DNA of 64,000 nucleotides. Source: MED660 sp002691025 (lineage in GTDB: Bacteria > Myxococcota_A > UBA9160 > UBA4427). The stretch spans positions 3,217 through 67,216 of the forward strand of contig NHDZ02000031.1 of assembly GCA_002170485.2 (NCBI GenBank). Direction: 5' to 3'. Of the stretch, positions 8,954-17,845 are shown in pieces. Position numbers and translations under genes: made by a program. Below the pieces are notes generated by a model, which searched no databases, was not told where the DNA came from, and saw only the letters and a program-made list of their open reading frames with translations. The stretch's first letter is position 1. Every line of letters starts with the position of its first letter.

Positions 8954-10102
8954 TCAGACTTCGTAGATCAGATAGCCCTTGTCATCCCGGTGGCTTCCCA
9001 TTTCGCCAAGCAAACGTAAATGCTCCACGTGAGCATACGTTTCGCTTTCCGCCATGGCGCCCCAACTCCGCTCGCGAAAGAGTTTCTTCATGATGTCGTT
9101 CACCGAAGCTGGACCCAGCTCACGACCGATTTCCTTCACGCGGATCAACCGTTCATCGTGATGCTCCCGAATGGCACCGCATCGCGCAGCCAGGTCATCG
9201 AAAGGATGCCCGTGCGCGGGCAGGATCTGGCTGACATGCTTGAGCTCCGCCGCTGTCACCAATGAATCGAAAAAAGCCTGAAGGGGATCTGCATTCGAGG
9301 AGAGACCGGATATGTGGGGGGTGATGCTGGGAAGGACATGATCGCCGGCCAGGAACACTTCGTTCTCCGGGTCGTGCAGACAGATATGATCTTCCGTATG
9401 ACCGGGTGTATGAACGATGAAGAATTCCCGTTTCCCAAGGCGGATCACATCGCCCCCGGCTTTGGGGTGCGTAATGGTCGGCATGGACATGAACGAACGA
9501 CCCATCATCTTGAGGAGAGCCATCCTTGCTCTCATCTTGAAAGGGGGCCGTGGCGGATTGCCTCCCCAAGGCGTCGGCCCTCTTTTCAGCGACCTTACCG
9601 GCGTGAAAGGCTTGTGTGCATGGGCTCGGGCCGAATCTTCAGGGACTCGCAAACCCGACTCCGCATCTTCATGAGCATGGAGGTCATCGACAGCGACCTC
9701 GGGCTTGGGCGGAGCCACGGCTCCGAGGTAGAAAGAGTGATGGGCGACCAGCTTTCCCTGCGATCGATCCAATACCCGGGATGCCCCGCCGAAGTGATCC
9801 GGGTGGGAGTGGGTGACCACCACCGTGTGACAATCCTCGACTCGCAGACCCGCCTGACCCAAGCGGTCTTCCAACGCTCGGAAGGAGTTCGCCGAGGGTA
9901 AGCCCGGATCTACCAGCGTCGCACCGTCCTCGTCGAGCAACGCATAGCAATTGACGTGGCCCAGACCGGGCATGGAGATCGGGAGTTGCATCCGCAACAC
10001 ATCGGGAGCCACTTCCGTCACTTCCGTCGCCGCATCTTCCTGCTCTTGCCTGCGTTTCCTCTTTCCGGGCTGCGGCCCTTCGGGCGGATTCGTTTTTTCC
10101 AT
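8954..10102 (-). CDS. metallo-beta-lactamase-fold hydrolase
   Basis: A 382-residue protein with the metal ligands of the MBL superfamily: THSHPDHFGG (HxHxDH) at about residue 95, HTPGHTEDH with its ligand His at about 235, and AGDHVLP providing the bridging Asp. The C-terminal part (HGHPFDDL, then a winged-helix-like segment ending near KGYLIYEV) resembles LACTB2/hydroxyacylglutathione hydrolase-like members that carry an extra helical domain. The N-terminal 30 residues are charged and probably disordered. It lies 39 bases downstream of a Crp-family regulator gene on the same strand, so joint transcription is likely. Substrate is unknown. Confidence 0.82.
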   Translation of the reverse strand: MEKTNPPEGPQPGKRKRRQEQEDAATEVTEVAPDVLRMQLPISMPGLGHVNCYALLDEDGATLVDPGLPSANSFRALEDRLGQAGLRVEDCHTVVVTHSHPDHFGGASRVLDRSQGKLVAHHSFYLGAVAPPKPEVAVDDLHAHEDAESGLRVPEDSARAHAHKPFTPVRSLKRGPTPWGGNPPRPPFKMRARMALLKMMGRSFMSMPTITHPKAGGDVIRLGKREFFIVHTPGHTEDHICLHDPENEVFLAGDHVLPSITPHISGLSSNADPLQAFFDSLVTAAELKHVSQILPAHGHPFDDLAARCGAIREHHDERLIRVKEIGRELGPASVNDIMKKLFRERSWGAMAESETYAHVEHLRLLGEMGSHRDDKGYLIYEV

Positions 10103-10141
10103 TTAGGAAGCCTAACGGAATTCAGCTCGGAAGTCCGGCGC

Positions 10142-10834
10142 TCAAAGCCCCTCCCAGTCGGCGACGGCGGAAAGGCCCGCCGAGTCACGGACTCGCATCC
10201 GACCACGAGAAAGCTCCACCAAGCCCTGCTCTTCCCAGGATCGAAGCTGCTTGTTGACACTCTCTCGGGTAGTTCCCAGCATATCGGCCAGGTCCTGCTG
10301 CGCGAAACGCACTTCATTCAACAGCCCGGTTCGTTCGCCTCTCTCATCCCGCCCCGCGAGCACCAGCAATGTCCTGGCCATGCGACTGGCCAGAGGAAGG
10401 AAGAAGGCGTCCTCCGCATAACTACTGAGACGCCTCACACGTCTGGCCAATACAGTGGCAAAACCGATTGCGGCTCGCGGATGATCTTCAAGAAATGGAA
10501 GTAGATCGCGGCGATCCAGACAAAGAAGTTCCGACTTTTCCAAGGCCACCACCGTGGCCGAGCGGGGTTCGGAGTCAACCACCGCAATTTCACCAATGAC
10601 GTCGCCCGGTCCCATGACGGCAAAAACCAGTTCTTTTCCGTCTCGACCCGGCGCCATGGCTTTGAGCCGGCCTGAAAGTACGCCGTAAAGCTGGTTTCCA
10701 GTATCCCCCTTCTGGAAAAGGGTTTCCTTGGTGATGAGGCGTCTGGAAGTCGTGAGTTCCAGGAGGAGAGCGATCTCCTCAGCGTTGAGATCCTGGAAAA
10801 GGCCGATTCCGGCAAGCAGTTCTCTCGAGTCCAT
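10142..10834 (-). CDS. Crp/Fnr family transcriptional regulator
   Basis: A 230-residue protein: cyclic-nucleotide-binding fold over residues about 8-125 (GDVIGEIAVVDSEPRSATVVA resembles the phosphate-binding cassette), long dimer helix, then a winged helix with RFAQQDLADMLGTTRESVNKQLRSW. No N-terminal cysteine cluster is seen, so it is not an oxygen-sensing FNR; the E and RS residues of the cassette make cAMP or a related ligand possible. It is directly upstream of the MBL-fold hydrolase gene and may regulate its own operon. Targets are unknown. Confidence 0.87.
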   Translation of the reverse strand: MDSRELLAGIGLFQDLNAEEIALLLELTTSRRLITKETLFQKGDTGNQLYGVLSGRLKAMAPGRDGKELVFAVMGPGDVIGEIAVVDSEPRSATVVALEKSELLCLDRRDLLPFLEDHPRAAIGFATVLARRVRRLSSYAEDAFFLPLASRMARTLLVLAGRDERGERTGLLNEVRFAQQDLADMLGTTRESVNKQLRSWEEQGLVELSRGRMRVRDSAGLSAVADWEGL

Positions 10835-10884
10835 GTCCTGACAGTAGCCTTTCTCGAACCCTTGCCATGAAAACAGGATCCCGA

Positions 10885-11622
10885 CTAGCTCGAATAGGAA
10901 TCCCGTGCGTCCTGAAGGGATTCCAGACTTCCGATATCGAACCAGCGGCCGGAAAGAGGGCGGGCCACGACGCGACGCTGCGAAACAAGCCAGGCAATGA
11001 AATGGCCCGGGGCATCCGGGTTTCCGCCTGCGCCAAGATAGTCCTGCAAGAGCGAACTGCTCTCCGCGGTGAGGAAATACACCGCCATGGCCGACAGGGG
11101 AGAACTCGGGTCAGGCGGCTTCTCTTGAAAAAAACGCACACACCCTTTTTCGTCTAGTTCGACCTCATTGTAGGGACTGGGCCCCCCATCAAGCTCGACT
11201 CGACGCGTGATCAGAAGAGGCGAGCCTTCATCCTGAAACGCCCTGTAGTAGGGAGAAAGCTCGAAGTCCAACAGGTTGTCGCCGGCCACCACCAGTAGAT
11301 CCTCTTCTCCGTTGGGAACCTGCTTCAAAGCGAAATCGAGATCGCCCAGCGCTCCCAATCTCTCTTCGACCTCATTGGCTCCGTCGTCGAGAATGCGTAC
11401 CGGTACGGGACACGAAAGAGTGGAGCCCCAATCCTTCAATGCCTCCGCGAAGCGGTGATTGCCTACCACCACCACCTCACTCAGGTCAGGAACCCGTTCG
11501 ATCCTGCCCAGAATGTGCGAGAGGATCGGGGAACCGCCCACCACAAGCAAAGGCTTCGCCACATCGCGAGTCAATGGATACATACGCGTCGCAAATCCAG
11601 CCGCCAACACGTAAGCCTTCAT
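10885..11622 (-). CDS. sugar-phosphate nucleotidyltransferase
   Basis: A 245-residue protein with the nucleotidyltransferase fold. The nucleotide-binding loop is LAAGFATRMYPLT with PKPLL-like VAKPLL at residues 6-27, VVAGDNLLDF carries the metal-binding Asp near residue 115, and a late EKP motif appears in FQEKPPD. It is a single catalytic domain without the C-terminal left-handed helix of GlmU. Its ATG overlaps the stop of the upstream GHMP kinase by four bases (ATGA), so the two are translationally coupled. Family knowledge suggests it joins a nucleotide to the sugar 1-phosphate made by that kinase; the sugar (glucuronate?) and nucleotide are inferred only. Confidence 0.84.
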   Translation of the reverse strand: MKAYVLAAGFATRMYPLTRDVAKPLLVVGGSPILSHILGRIERVPDLSEVVVVGNHRFAEALKDWGSTLSCPVPVRILDDGANEVEERLGALGDLDFALKQVPNGEEDLLVVAGDNLLDFELSPYYRAFQDEGSPLLITRRVELDGGPSPYNEVELDEKGCVRFFQEKPPDPSSPLSAMAVYFLTAESSSLLQDYLGAGGNPDAPGHFIAWLVSQRRVVARPLSGRWFDIGSLESLQDARDSYSS

Positions 11623-12662
11623 ACGCTCTCCAGACCAGAGGGGACGTCCTTCCCTGAACGAAGAATACGGGGACGCAAGAATTGGTACCCCATCTCTCGA
11701 TATCTTTTCTGGAGCGTATCGAAGTCCGAAACTCTACCAGGAGAACCCAGTACCGCTCCGCCCGATCCACAGAGTTTGGCACCCGCCCCGTACTCTCGCG
11801 CCACCTCCACCATTTCCCGATCCCGCTTACCGACATTGAATATCCGGGAACGCAAATCAAAATTCTGGTTCATCGCCTGACGAAAACCCTCGAAATCACC
11901 ACTTTCAAGAAAACCCAGACCCCGGTCGACAAGATCACGGAACTCAGCGATGGCCGACATCACATCGGGATCGGCGCGCTCCCAACGGCGCCTCAGGTCT
12001 CCATGTGCAACACCGGACGGCTGGCCACCACGTGGGTCCCAGACAAGAAACAACTCGGGTAGGAGGGCTTGATCCATGACTCGATAGGAGGAGCAGTCCC
12101 CAGGCTCAGCGAGATCCATGACCACCATGGCTTCCCTTGCCTGAACGACCCGATCCATGGGACCCGCCGCGATTCCCAACTCCAGGGTCTCCGCCGAAAG
12201 GGCCAACTCAGCCAGGGTCTCCGGGGCTGGTTCCAAGGAAAACCATTGGCACAGGGCGCGAAGAACCGAAATCACGATGGCGCTTGAACCCGCCAGACCA
12301 ACCTGCCGAGGGATATCCGTCTCGAAGTGGATCGAGAAGCGAAAACAAGGATCCTCCGGCCCTCTTGCAGCGATCTCGGGAAACGCCTTGAGGAAAGAGC
12401 GCCACGCAGCCTCCAGAAGGACTCTACCGTCCCCCGAATCCGCAAGAGGAGACTCGCTCGCCAGAGTCAGCAAAGACTGTCTGACTCGTTCCTGTGACAA
12501 GGACCCCGGCGCCGAATTGGACCCATCTGGCTCCAGGCACGCTTGAGCACGGAAATCAAACAGGGGAATCGCAATCGCCTTGCCCCCATACCCATCCGAC
12601 GGATTGCCAAGAAGGCCGGCACGGGCATAGGTGGTCCCCATCGCACGCTTCATGTCGGCCAA
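11619..12662 (-). CDS. GHMP-family sugar kinase, glucuronokinase-like
   Basis: A 347-residue kinase. Start is TTG at 12662, five bases after AAGGAG; an ATG three codons later is too far from this site. GHMP motifs are complete: motif 1 RAGLLGNPSDGYGG near residue 14, motif 2 IPRQVGLAGSSAIV near 115, and motif 3 CGSGGAVLG near 305. The segments LGNPSDGYGG, IPRQVGLAGSSAIV, MNQNFDLRSR and EMVEVARE closely recall plant glucuronokinase as I remember it, more than galactokinase or mevalonate kinase. The product would be a sugar 1-phosphate (glucuronate 1-phosphate if the analogy holds). It is coupled to the nucleotidyltransferase by a four-base overlap. Substrate not proven. Confidence 0.82.
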   Translation of the reverse strand: MADMKRAMGTTYARAGLLGNPSDGYGGKAIAIPLFDFRAQACLEPDGSNSAPGSLSQERVRQSLLTLASESPLADSGDGRVLLEAAWRSFLKAFPEIAARGPEDPCFRFSIHFETDIPRQVGLAGSSAIVISVLRALCQWFSLEPAPETLAELALSAETLELGIAAGPMDRVVQAREAMVVMDLAEPGDCSSYRVMDQALLPELFLVWDPRGGQPSGVAHGDLRRRWERADPDVMSAIAEFRDLVDRGLGFLESGDFEGFRQAMNQNFDLRSRIFNVGKRDREMVEVAREYGAGAKLCGSGGAVLGSPGRVSDFDTLQKRYREMGYQFLRPRILRSGKDVPSGLESV

Positions 12663-12954
12663 TCAATCTCCTTGGAATCTTCCTGCCTCATACCATACCG
12701 TGCCGAAAAACCACTGCGGAATATCGGAAAACCGGTCTCGGATCGCTTGCCGGGAAAAAGCCTCAGCGTACTATATGGCTCTCTCGGGAGACTTTTGGGT
12801 GTGGTATTCCAGCCGGAGCGGAACCCATCCATGGTTGGCAGAGTCCACAATCACATTCAATCCGACATCCCACCTACATACCCAGATCGGTCTAGAATCA
12901 TCGTCAAAGCAGCCTCTTCGGGCGTATACTGAAGCCAATGAATAGGATGGAACC

Positions 12955-14337
12955 ATGAACCGCCTCTACGACGCGCTTCCAGTCCTGGCTCAGAATCTCG
13001 CCTGTACGTGGGAAGGATATCGACGCGGGCGAGCCCGCTACACGAAACACTTTCATCGAACGCTCAGAAACTGGACCGAAAGTCTTCACGCACCGATCGA
13101 ACAGTTGCACGAGATCCAATGGACACGTTTGCAGCACCTGATCGAGGTCGCGAGAACGAGCGTACCCTACTACCAGGATCTGGCTCCGGTCTCTAAGGCA
13201 ACCGACCCTATCCAGGCCATCCGGCAGACCCTCGATACGATCCAACCCCTGGAAAAGATGACCTACCGGAATGCAGCCGAGCAGTTCGTCTCAAGCCATA
13301 TTCCCCGATCCAGACTCCAGAAGAACTTCACGGGCGGAACCACGGGGACGGCTCTCCCCATCTTCTACACAGCCGAGTCGCTCGCCGAGGAGTACGCCAC
13401 CGTCTGGCGGCTCAGGATGGAGCAGCAATGTCGGATTCTGGACTCCAACCTGACTTTCAATGGTCAATCCGTCGTCCCCTTCTCGCAAAGCGATGCACCC
13501 TTCTGGCGCCACAATGCCTACGGGCGCCAGACTCTTTTCTCCGTCTATCACATGACTCCGCGGAATCTGGAGCGCTACATCGAAGCCATTACCCGAAGTC
13601 GCGCCAAATATGTCCAGGGGTACCCTTCCGCTCTCCACCTTGTAGCCCGTGCCATGATCGAAGCGGGTAGGACCCTTCCGAAAGGATCACTCAAAGCGGT
13701 GTTCACTTCGTCTGAATCCCTGCTGGCTTTCCAACGCGAAACCATCGAAAAGGCCTTCGGAACCCGGGTCTGGGACCGATACGGATCGGGTGAATTTTCT
13801 GTATCGATGACAGAGTGCGAACTCGGAAACCTTCATGTCGATATGGAGTTCTGCATCGTCGAAGTGGAAATCGAAGAGGAAACTGAACTCTTCGAGAGAG
13901 GCTCCTTCATGGTCACGGGGTTGAGCAATTCAGCGACTCCTCTTCTCCGTTACCGAATCGGCGATTCGGGAACGCGCCTGAAGAAGCCCTGCCCCTGCGG
14001 AAGGGCCGGTGATGTATTCCTCGACGTCGATGGGAGAAATGAGGACTTCATCATGACCCCCGATGGGCGCCTTATCGGACGACTCGATCACATCTTCAAG
14101 AAACAGGTCGACATCCTGGAAGCCCAGATCCGACAGGACAGCAAGGAAGCCGTCGAAATCCTCATCGTCCCTGACGAGGGCTACAACGAAACTTCTGAAG
14201 CCAATGTCACAAAAGAAGTAAGAAGGCGCCTCGGAAATGAAATCCATGTGGACATCCGAACCGTCGAATTGATCCCGCGAGAAAGAAACGGAAAGTTCAG
14301 AGCTGTCAAATCGACCGTGGGTCGAATGGAAACCTGA
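12955..14337 (+). CDS. CapK/PaaK-like adenylate-forming enzyme
   Basis: A 460-residue relative of phenylacetate-CoA ligase, of the CapK-like branch found in capsule and exopolysaccharide loci. The ATP-binding loop is FTGGTTGTALPIFYT near residue 122. RYGSGEFS with the YG(x)xE core follows near 280, and CPCGR resembles the cysteine-containing loop of this branch. The C-terminal domain ends RERNGKFRAVKS with the catalytic Lys region. It activates a carboxylate as an adenylate, with the acceptor unknown. An asparagine synthase gene follows after 66 bases on the same strand; this pairing is common in surface polysaccharide clusters, which suggests modification of a sugar or lipid. Confidence 0.8.
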   Translation: MNRLYDALPVLAQNLACTWEGYRRGRARYTKHFHRTLRNWTESLHAPIEQLHEIQWTRLQHLIEVARTSVPYYQDLAPVSKATDPIQAIRQTLDTIQPLEKMTYRNAAEQFVSSHIPRSRLQKNFTGGTTGTALPIFYTAESLAEEYATVWRLRMEQQCRILDSNLTFNGQSVVPFSQSDAPFWRHNAYGRQTLFSVYHMTPRNLERYIEAITRSRAKYVQGYPSALHLVARAMIEAGRTLPKGSLKAVFTSSESLLAFQRETIEKAFGTRVWDRYGSGEFSVSMTECELGNLHVDMEFCIVEVEIEEETELFERGSFMVTGLSNSATPLLRYRIGDSGTRLKKPCPCGRAGDVFLDVDGRNEDFIMTPDGRLIGRLDHIFKKQVDILEAQIRQDSKEAVEILIVPDEGYNETSEANVTKEVRRRLGNEIHVDIRTVELIPRERNGKFRAVKSTVGRMET

Positions 14338-14403
14338 TCACTACATTCTTTGAAAGAAGGTTGATCGACTGATAAGATAGACAGTCGACACGGAGCCCCA
14401 ACC

Positions 14404-16338
14404 ATGTGTGGAATAGCCGGCTTTATCGGCGACTATCCCGAAGAACTTCTCAGCGCAATGAACCGTACGCTGGCCCATCGTGGCCCAGACGACTACGGGG
14501 AACTCTTCGATCCTGAAAAGCGCCTGGGCCTCGCTCATCGCAGACTCTCCATCATCGACCTCACCCCGAGAGGGCGGCAGCCCATGTGGGATGAAACCGG
14601 GCAAGTGGCCATCGTCTACAACGGTGAACTCTTCAACTACAAGGAACAACGCGCGCGGCTCAAGGCCGCAGGCCACGGATTCAAGAGCGACTCAGACACC
14701 GAGGTGATCCTCAACCTCTACCTGAGATACGGTGAAGGCATCTTCTCCAAGCTCAACGGCATGTACGCGTTTGCGATCTGGGATTCCAGGGATGAAACCC
14801 TGCTGGTGGCCCGCGATGGCGTGGGCGTAAAACCGCTCTACTACAGCGAGTCCAGCAAAGGCTTCGTATTTGCAAGCGAACTGAAAGCCCTGCTCCAAAG
14901 CCCCGATGTCTCTCGCGAGCTCGACCATCAGGCCATACACAGTTATCTGACGTATCTCTGGTGTCCCGCTCCCCGAACCATGCTTGAATCGATCAAGAAA
15001 CTCGAGCCCGGATACGCCCTGCGGATCAAGAATGGACGAGTTGCAAAGCGTTGGTGCTTCTACGATCTCCCCTTCGATCAAGCCATCGTGCCCATGTCGG
15101 AGGAAGAAGCCATCGAGGAAGTTCGTTTGGCCGTCGAAAAAGCGGTGGAACGTCAAATGGTGGCTGACGTTCCCATCGGCGCCCTCCTCTCGGGTGGCCT
15201 GGATTCAAGTTCCGTGGTGGCCTTTGCTCGCAATGCCGCCAGCCAACAGAAATTCAAGTGCTTCACAATCGGCTTCAAGGACCAGTCTTTTGCCAACGAA
15301 GGCTGGGCTGAAGATCTACCCTATGCCAAAAGGGTTGCAGAGCATCTTGATGTCGATCTTGAAACCATTTACGTCGGGCCGGAAATGGCCAGTGAAGTCG
15401 AGAGCATGGTCTACCATCTCGACGAACCCCAGGCCGACTTTGCACCCATCAACACCTATTTCATATGCAAACTCGCCCGCGATCACGGCATCAAGGTGCT
15501 CTTGTCAGGGGCAGGCGGAGATGATCTCTTCTCCGGGTACAGGCGTCACTACGCCCTCAATATGGAGTTGAGTTGGAGTTGGCTGCCGCTCTTCATTCGC
15601 AAGAACCTGCGCCGAGCCGCTCGGCGCATTCCTTCCAATTCCGTCCGAATGCGGAGAATCGCCAAGGCCTTCAGCTACGCCGACCTGGATGGGGACAGTC
15701 GGCTATCGAGTTACTTCCAATGGATCGAGCCGTCCCTGCTTCACAAGATCTACTCGCCCGACATGCTGTCACAGATCGACACCTCGGGTCGCAATGACCC
15801 CCTGGTCCAATCTCTTTCACGACTGCCCGCACGCATGTCAGACCTGAACCGCATGCTCTACCTCGACGGCAAGCATTTCCTGGCTGACCACAATCTGAAT
15901 TACTTCGACAAGATGAGCATGGCGACGGGCGTAGAGGTTCGCGTCCCTCTCCTCGACCCGGATCTGATTTCCCTGGCAGCCCGCCTTCCCGTGACAATGA
16001 AGCAGAAGGGGGGGGTCTCAAAATGGGTCCTGAAGAAGGCCATGGAAGGCACCCTCCCTCACGACGTCATCTACCGACCCAAATCGGGCTTTGGCGTCCC
16101 ACTCCGGGTCTGGCTCAACAACCCACTCAGACCCCTGGTGAACGACACGTTGTCCGAATCTTCCATATCGAGCCGAGGACTATTTGATTTCCAGGCGGTT
16201 CGCGAACTTCAGAGACAGACCCAGACCGGTGCCATCGACGCCACCTACACAATCCTCTCCATGCTCTGCATCGAACTCTGGTGTCGGATGTTCCTGGATT
16301 CGAATCCGCCAAGCCATCCCCACATGCCCAGGATTTGA
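14404..16338 (+). CDS. asnB: glutamine-hydrolysing asparagine synthase
   Basis: A 644-residue protein with class II glutaminase domain (MCGIAGFIG, nucleophile Cys2, then RGPDDYGE and RLSIIDL) and a synthetase domain with the PP-loop LSGGLDSS near residue 264. LSGAGGDDLFSGYRRHY and the late KMSMATGVEVRVPLLD are also present. All key residues appear intact. Glutamine-derived ammonia would be transferred to an adenylated acid, normally aspartate. Because it follows a CapK-like activating enzyme and lies in a region with sugar-nucleotide genes, it may amidate a polysaccharide building block rather than make free asparagine; that is inference. Confidence 0.87.
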   Translation: MCGIAGFIGDYPEELLSAMNRTLAHRGPDDYGELFDPEKRLGLAHRRLSIIDLTPRGRQPMWDETGQVAIVYNGELFNYKEQRARLKAAGHGFKSDSDTEVILNLYLRYGEGIFSKLNGMYAFAIWDSRDETLLVARDGVGVKPLYYSESSKGFVFASELKALLQSPDVSRELDHQAIHSYLTYLWCPAPRTMLESIKKLEPGYALRIKNGRVAKRWCFYDLPFDQAIVPMSEEEAIEEVRLAVEKAVERQMVADVPIGALLSGGLDSSSVVAFARNAASQQKFKCFTIGFKDQSFANEGWAEDLPYAKRVAEHLDVDLETIYVGPEMASEVESMVYHLDEPQADFAPINTYFICKLARDHGIKVLLSGAGGDDLFSGYRRHYALNMELSWSWLPLFIRKNLRRAARRIPSNSVRMRRIAKAFSYADLDGDSRLSSYFQWIEPSLLHKIYSPDMLSQIDTSGRNDPLVQSLSRLPARMSDLNRMLYLDGKHFLADHNLNYFDKMSMATGVEVRVPLLDPDLISLAARLPVTMKQKGGVSKWVLKKAMEGTLPHDVIYRPKSGFGVPLRVWLNNPLRPLVNDTLSESSISSRGLFDFQAVRELQRQTQTGAIDATYTILSMLCIELWCRMFLDSNPPSHPHMPRI

Positions 16339-16431
16339 CGAAGGCACCCTTCGCGGAGCCGGACCAAAGGAAAACCGAGGAAGGGTTCGTCATCCTTCCA
16401 ACGCTTTCTCTTCAAGACTGACAGGCGCTGT

Positions 16432-17535
16432 CTACCGCTCGCGCTCGCCTGCGATGAATTCCTGGACGTGTTGGTAGGCGATGTCGTCGGTCGTCTGCTC
16501 GGGCGGATGCTTCATGAAATACGAAGAAGCGGAATGAAGAATCCCACCCACGCCCCGATCCAAGGCCACCTTCGCGCAACGAATGGCATCAATGGACACG
16601 CCCGCTGAATTCGGAGAGTCCTCCACCGAGAGCCTCAGTTCGATGTTCATGGGAACATCACCGAAAAGCTTCCCTTCCATTCGCAAGAAGCAGACCTTGT
16701 TGTCATTCTGCCACGGCACATAATCGCTGGGACCGACATGGATGTTGTCATCATCCATTCGTTCAAGCGCCACAGACTGCACCGCTTCCGTCTTGGACTC
16801 CTTCTTGCTCGCGAGTCGATCCCGGTTGAGCATATTGAGGAAATCCGTGTTGCCGCCTGTGTTGAGCTGATAGGTTCTTTCGAGCTTGACACCTCTTTTG
16901 GCAAAAAGATCGGTCAGCGTCCGGTGCGTGATGGTGGCCCCCAGCTGGGCTTTGATGTCATCGCCCACGATCGGAATGCCACGCTCCTCGAAGCGACTCG
17001 CAAACGCCGGGTCGCTCACGATGAAGACCGGCATGCAGTTCACCAGAGCCACCCCGGCCTCAAGCGCACACTCGGCGTAGAATCTCGCCGCCTCTTCAGA
17101 CCCGACCGGTAGATAACTGATCAGGATCTCAGTTCCTGACTGGACCAGGGTTTCGACGATTTCGCGTTGCGTCGACTCCGGATCGTCCGAAGGAAGAAAG
17201 GTCCTTCGCTCATCGTAGTCAGCCATGTGAGCCGCAACACCGTCCAGCGTGCACCCCATGCTGACGCGAACGCCTGTTTTCGGAACGTTGTCGCAGAAGA
17301 CGGTTGTACAGTTCGGAGACTCGTAGATGGCCTCGGCGACATCCTTGCCGACTTTGCGAACATCCACGTCGAACGCAGCGACCACTTCAAGGTCGCTGGG
17401 TCGAAAACCCCCGATCTCCCAATTCATGAGGCCGATGGCCTCTTCAGGGGTCCGGTTCTTGTAATACTCGATACCTTGAACGAGTGAACTTGCACAGTTC
17501 CCCATGCCCACAATGGCGACCTTGATACTGCTCAT
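16432..17535 (-). CDS. ino1: inositol-3-phosphate synthase (bacterial type)
   Basis: A 367-residue protein from ATG at 17535 with GGGGGAG six bases upstream. It begins MSSIKVAIVGMGNCASSLVQG, the NAD-binding loop typical of actinobacterial-type inositol phosphate synthase, and the length equals that of the mycobacterial enzyme. Further signatures are LPVGSEEAARFYAECALEAG, NCMPVFI, GDDIKAQLGATITHRTL and LNTGGNTDFLNM. It isomerises glucose 6-phosphate to myo-inositol 3-phosphate in the cytoplasm. It is convergent with asnB. Inositol could serve phosphatidylinositol, compatible solute, or oxidation to glucuronate; no inositol phosphatase or oxygenase is in the window. Confidence 0.9.
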   Translation of the reverse strand: MSSIKVAIVGMGNCASSLVQGIEYYKNRTPEEAIGLMNWEIGGFRPSDLEVVAAFDVDVRKVGKDVAEAIYESPNCTTVFCDNVPKTGVRVSMGCTLDGVAAHMADYDERRTFLPSDDPESTQREIVETLVQSGTEILISYLPVGSEEAARFYAECALEAGVALVNCMPVFIVSDPAFASRFEERGIPIVGDDIKAQLGATITHRTLTDLFAKRGVKLERTYQLNTGGNTDFLNMLNRDRLASKKESKTEAVQSVALERMDDDNIHVGPSDYVPWQNDNKVCFLRMEGKLFGDVPMNIELRLSVEDSPNSAGVSIDAIRCAKVALDRGVGGILHSASSYFMKHPPEQTTDDIAYQHVQEFIAGERER

Positions 17536-17773
17536 GCTCCCCCCGACTGGTAGTCTGATCGATCCTTCGGCGCCGATCAGCCGCACGTCCTCAAGCGACC
17601 TGCGCGGGTCAGACGGGATCTTATCGCAGCCTACCGTCGCCCGGACCCTATAGATGCCCGCAAAGCGTTTGCCGTGCAGACCAGAACGGCCGAAAGTAGC
17701 CCGGTAGACCGAAAAAACCGACCTTTTTCGCGAGCATAAGAAAAAGCCTCGTGAAAGCAGATACTTGGGGTGC
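17536..17773. other. upstream region of ino1, no gene seen
   Basis: The stretch upstream of ino1, up to the terminator of the following minus-strand gene, has no supported reading frame. It should include the ino1 promoter. An ATCTATAGG sequence near 17650 on the minus strand could be a -10 element, but no matching -35 element is convincing. Confidence 0.3.
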
Positions 17774-17806
17774 AATAAAAAAGCCAAATTCTGATCGAAT
17801 TTGGCT
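17774..17806 (-). terminator. rho-independent terminator
   Basis: On the minus strand a perfect 9-bp stem AGCCAAATT / AATTTGGCT with a 7-base loop (CGATCAG) is followed directly by TTTTTTATT. It lies about 40 bases after the stop of the alpha/beta hydrolase gene and separates that gene from ino1 on the same strand. Confidence 0.85.
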
Positions 17807-17845
17807 CCTTATCATCCACCTGCCTTCACCGGCATAGGCGAAAGC

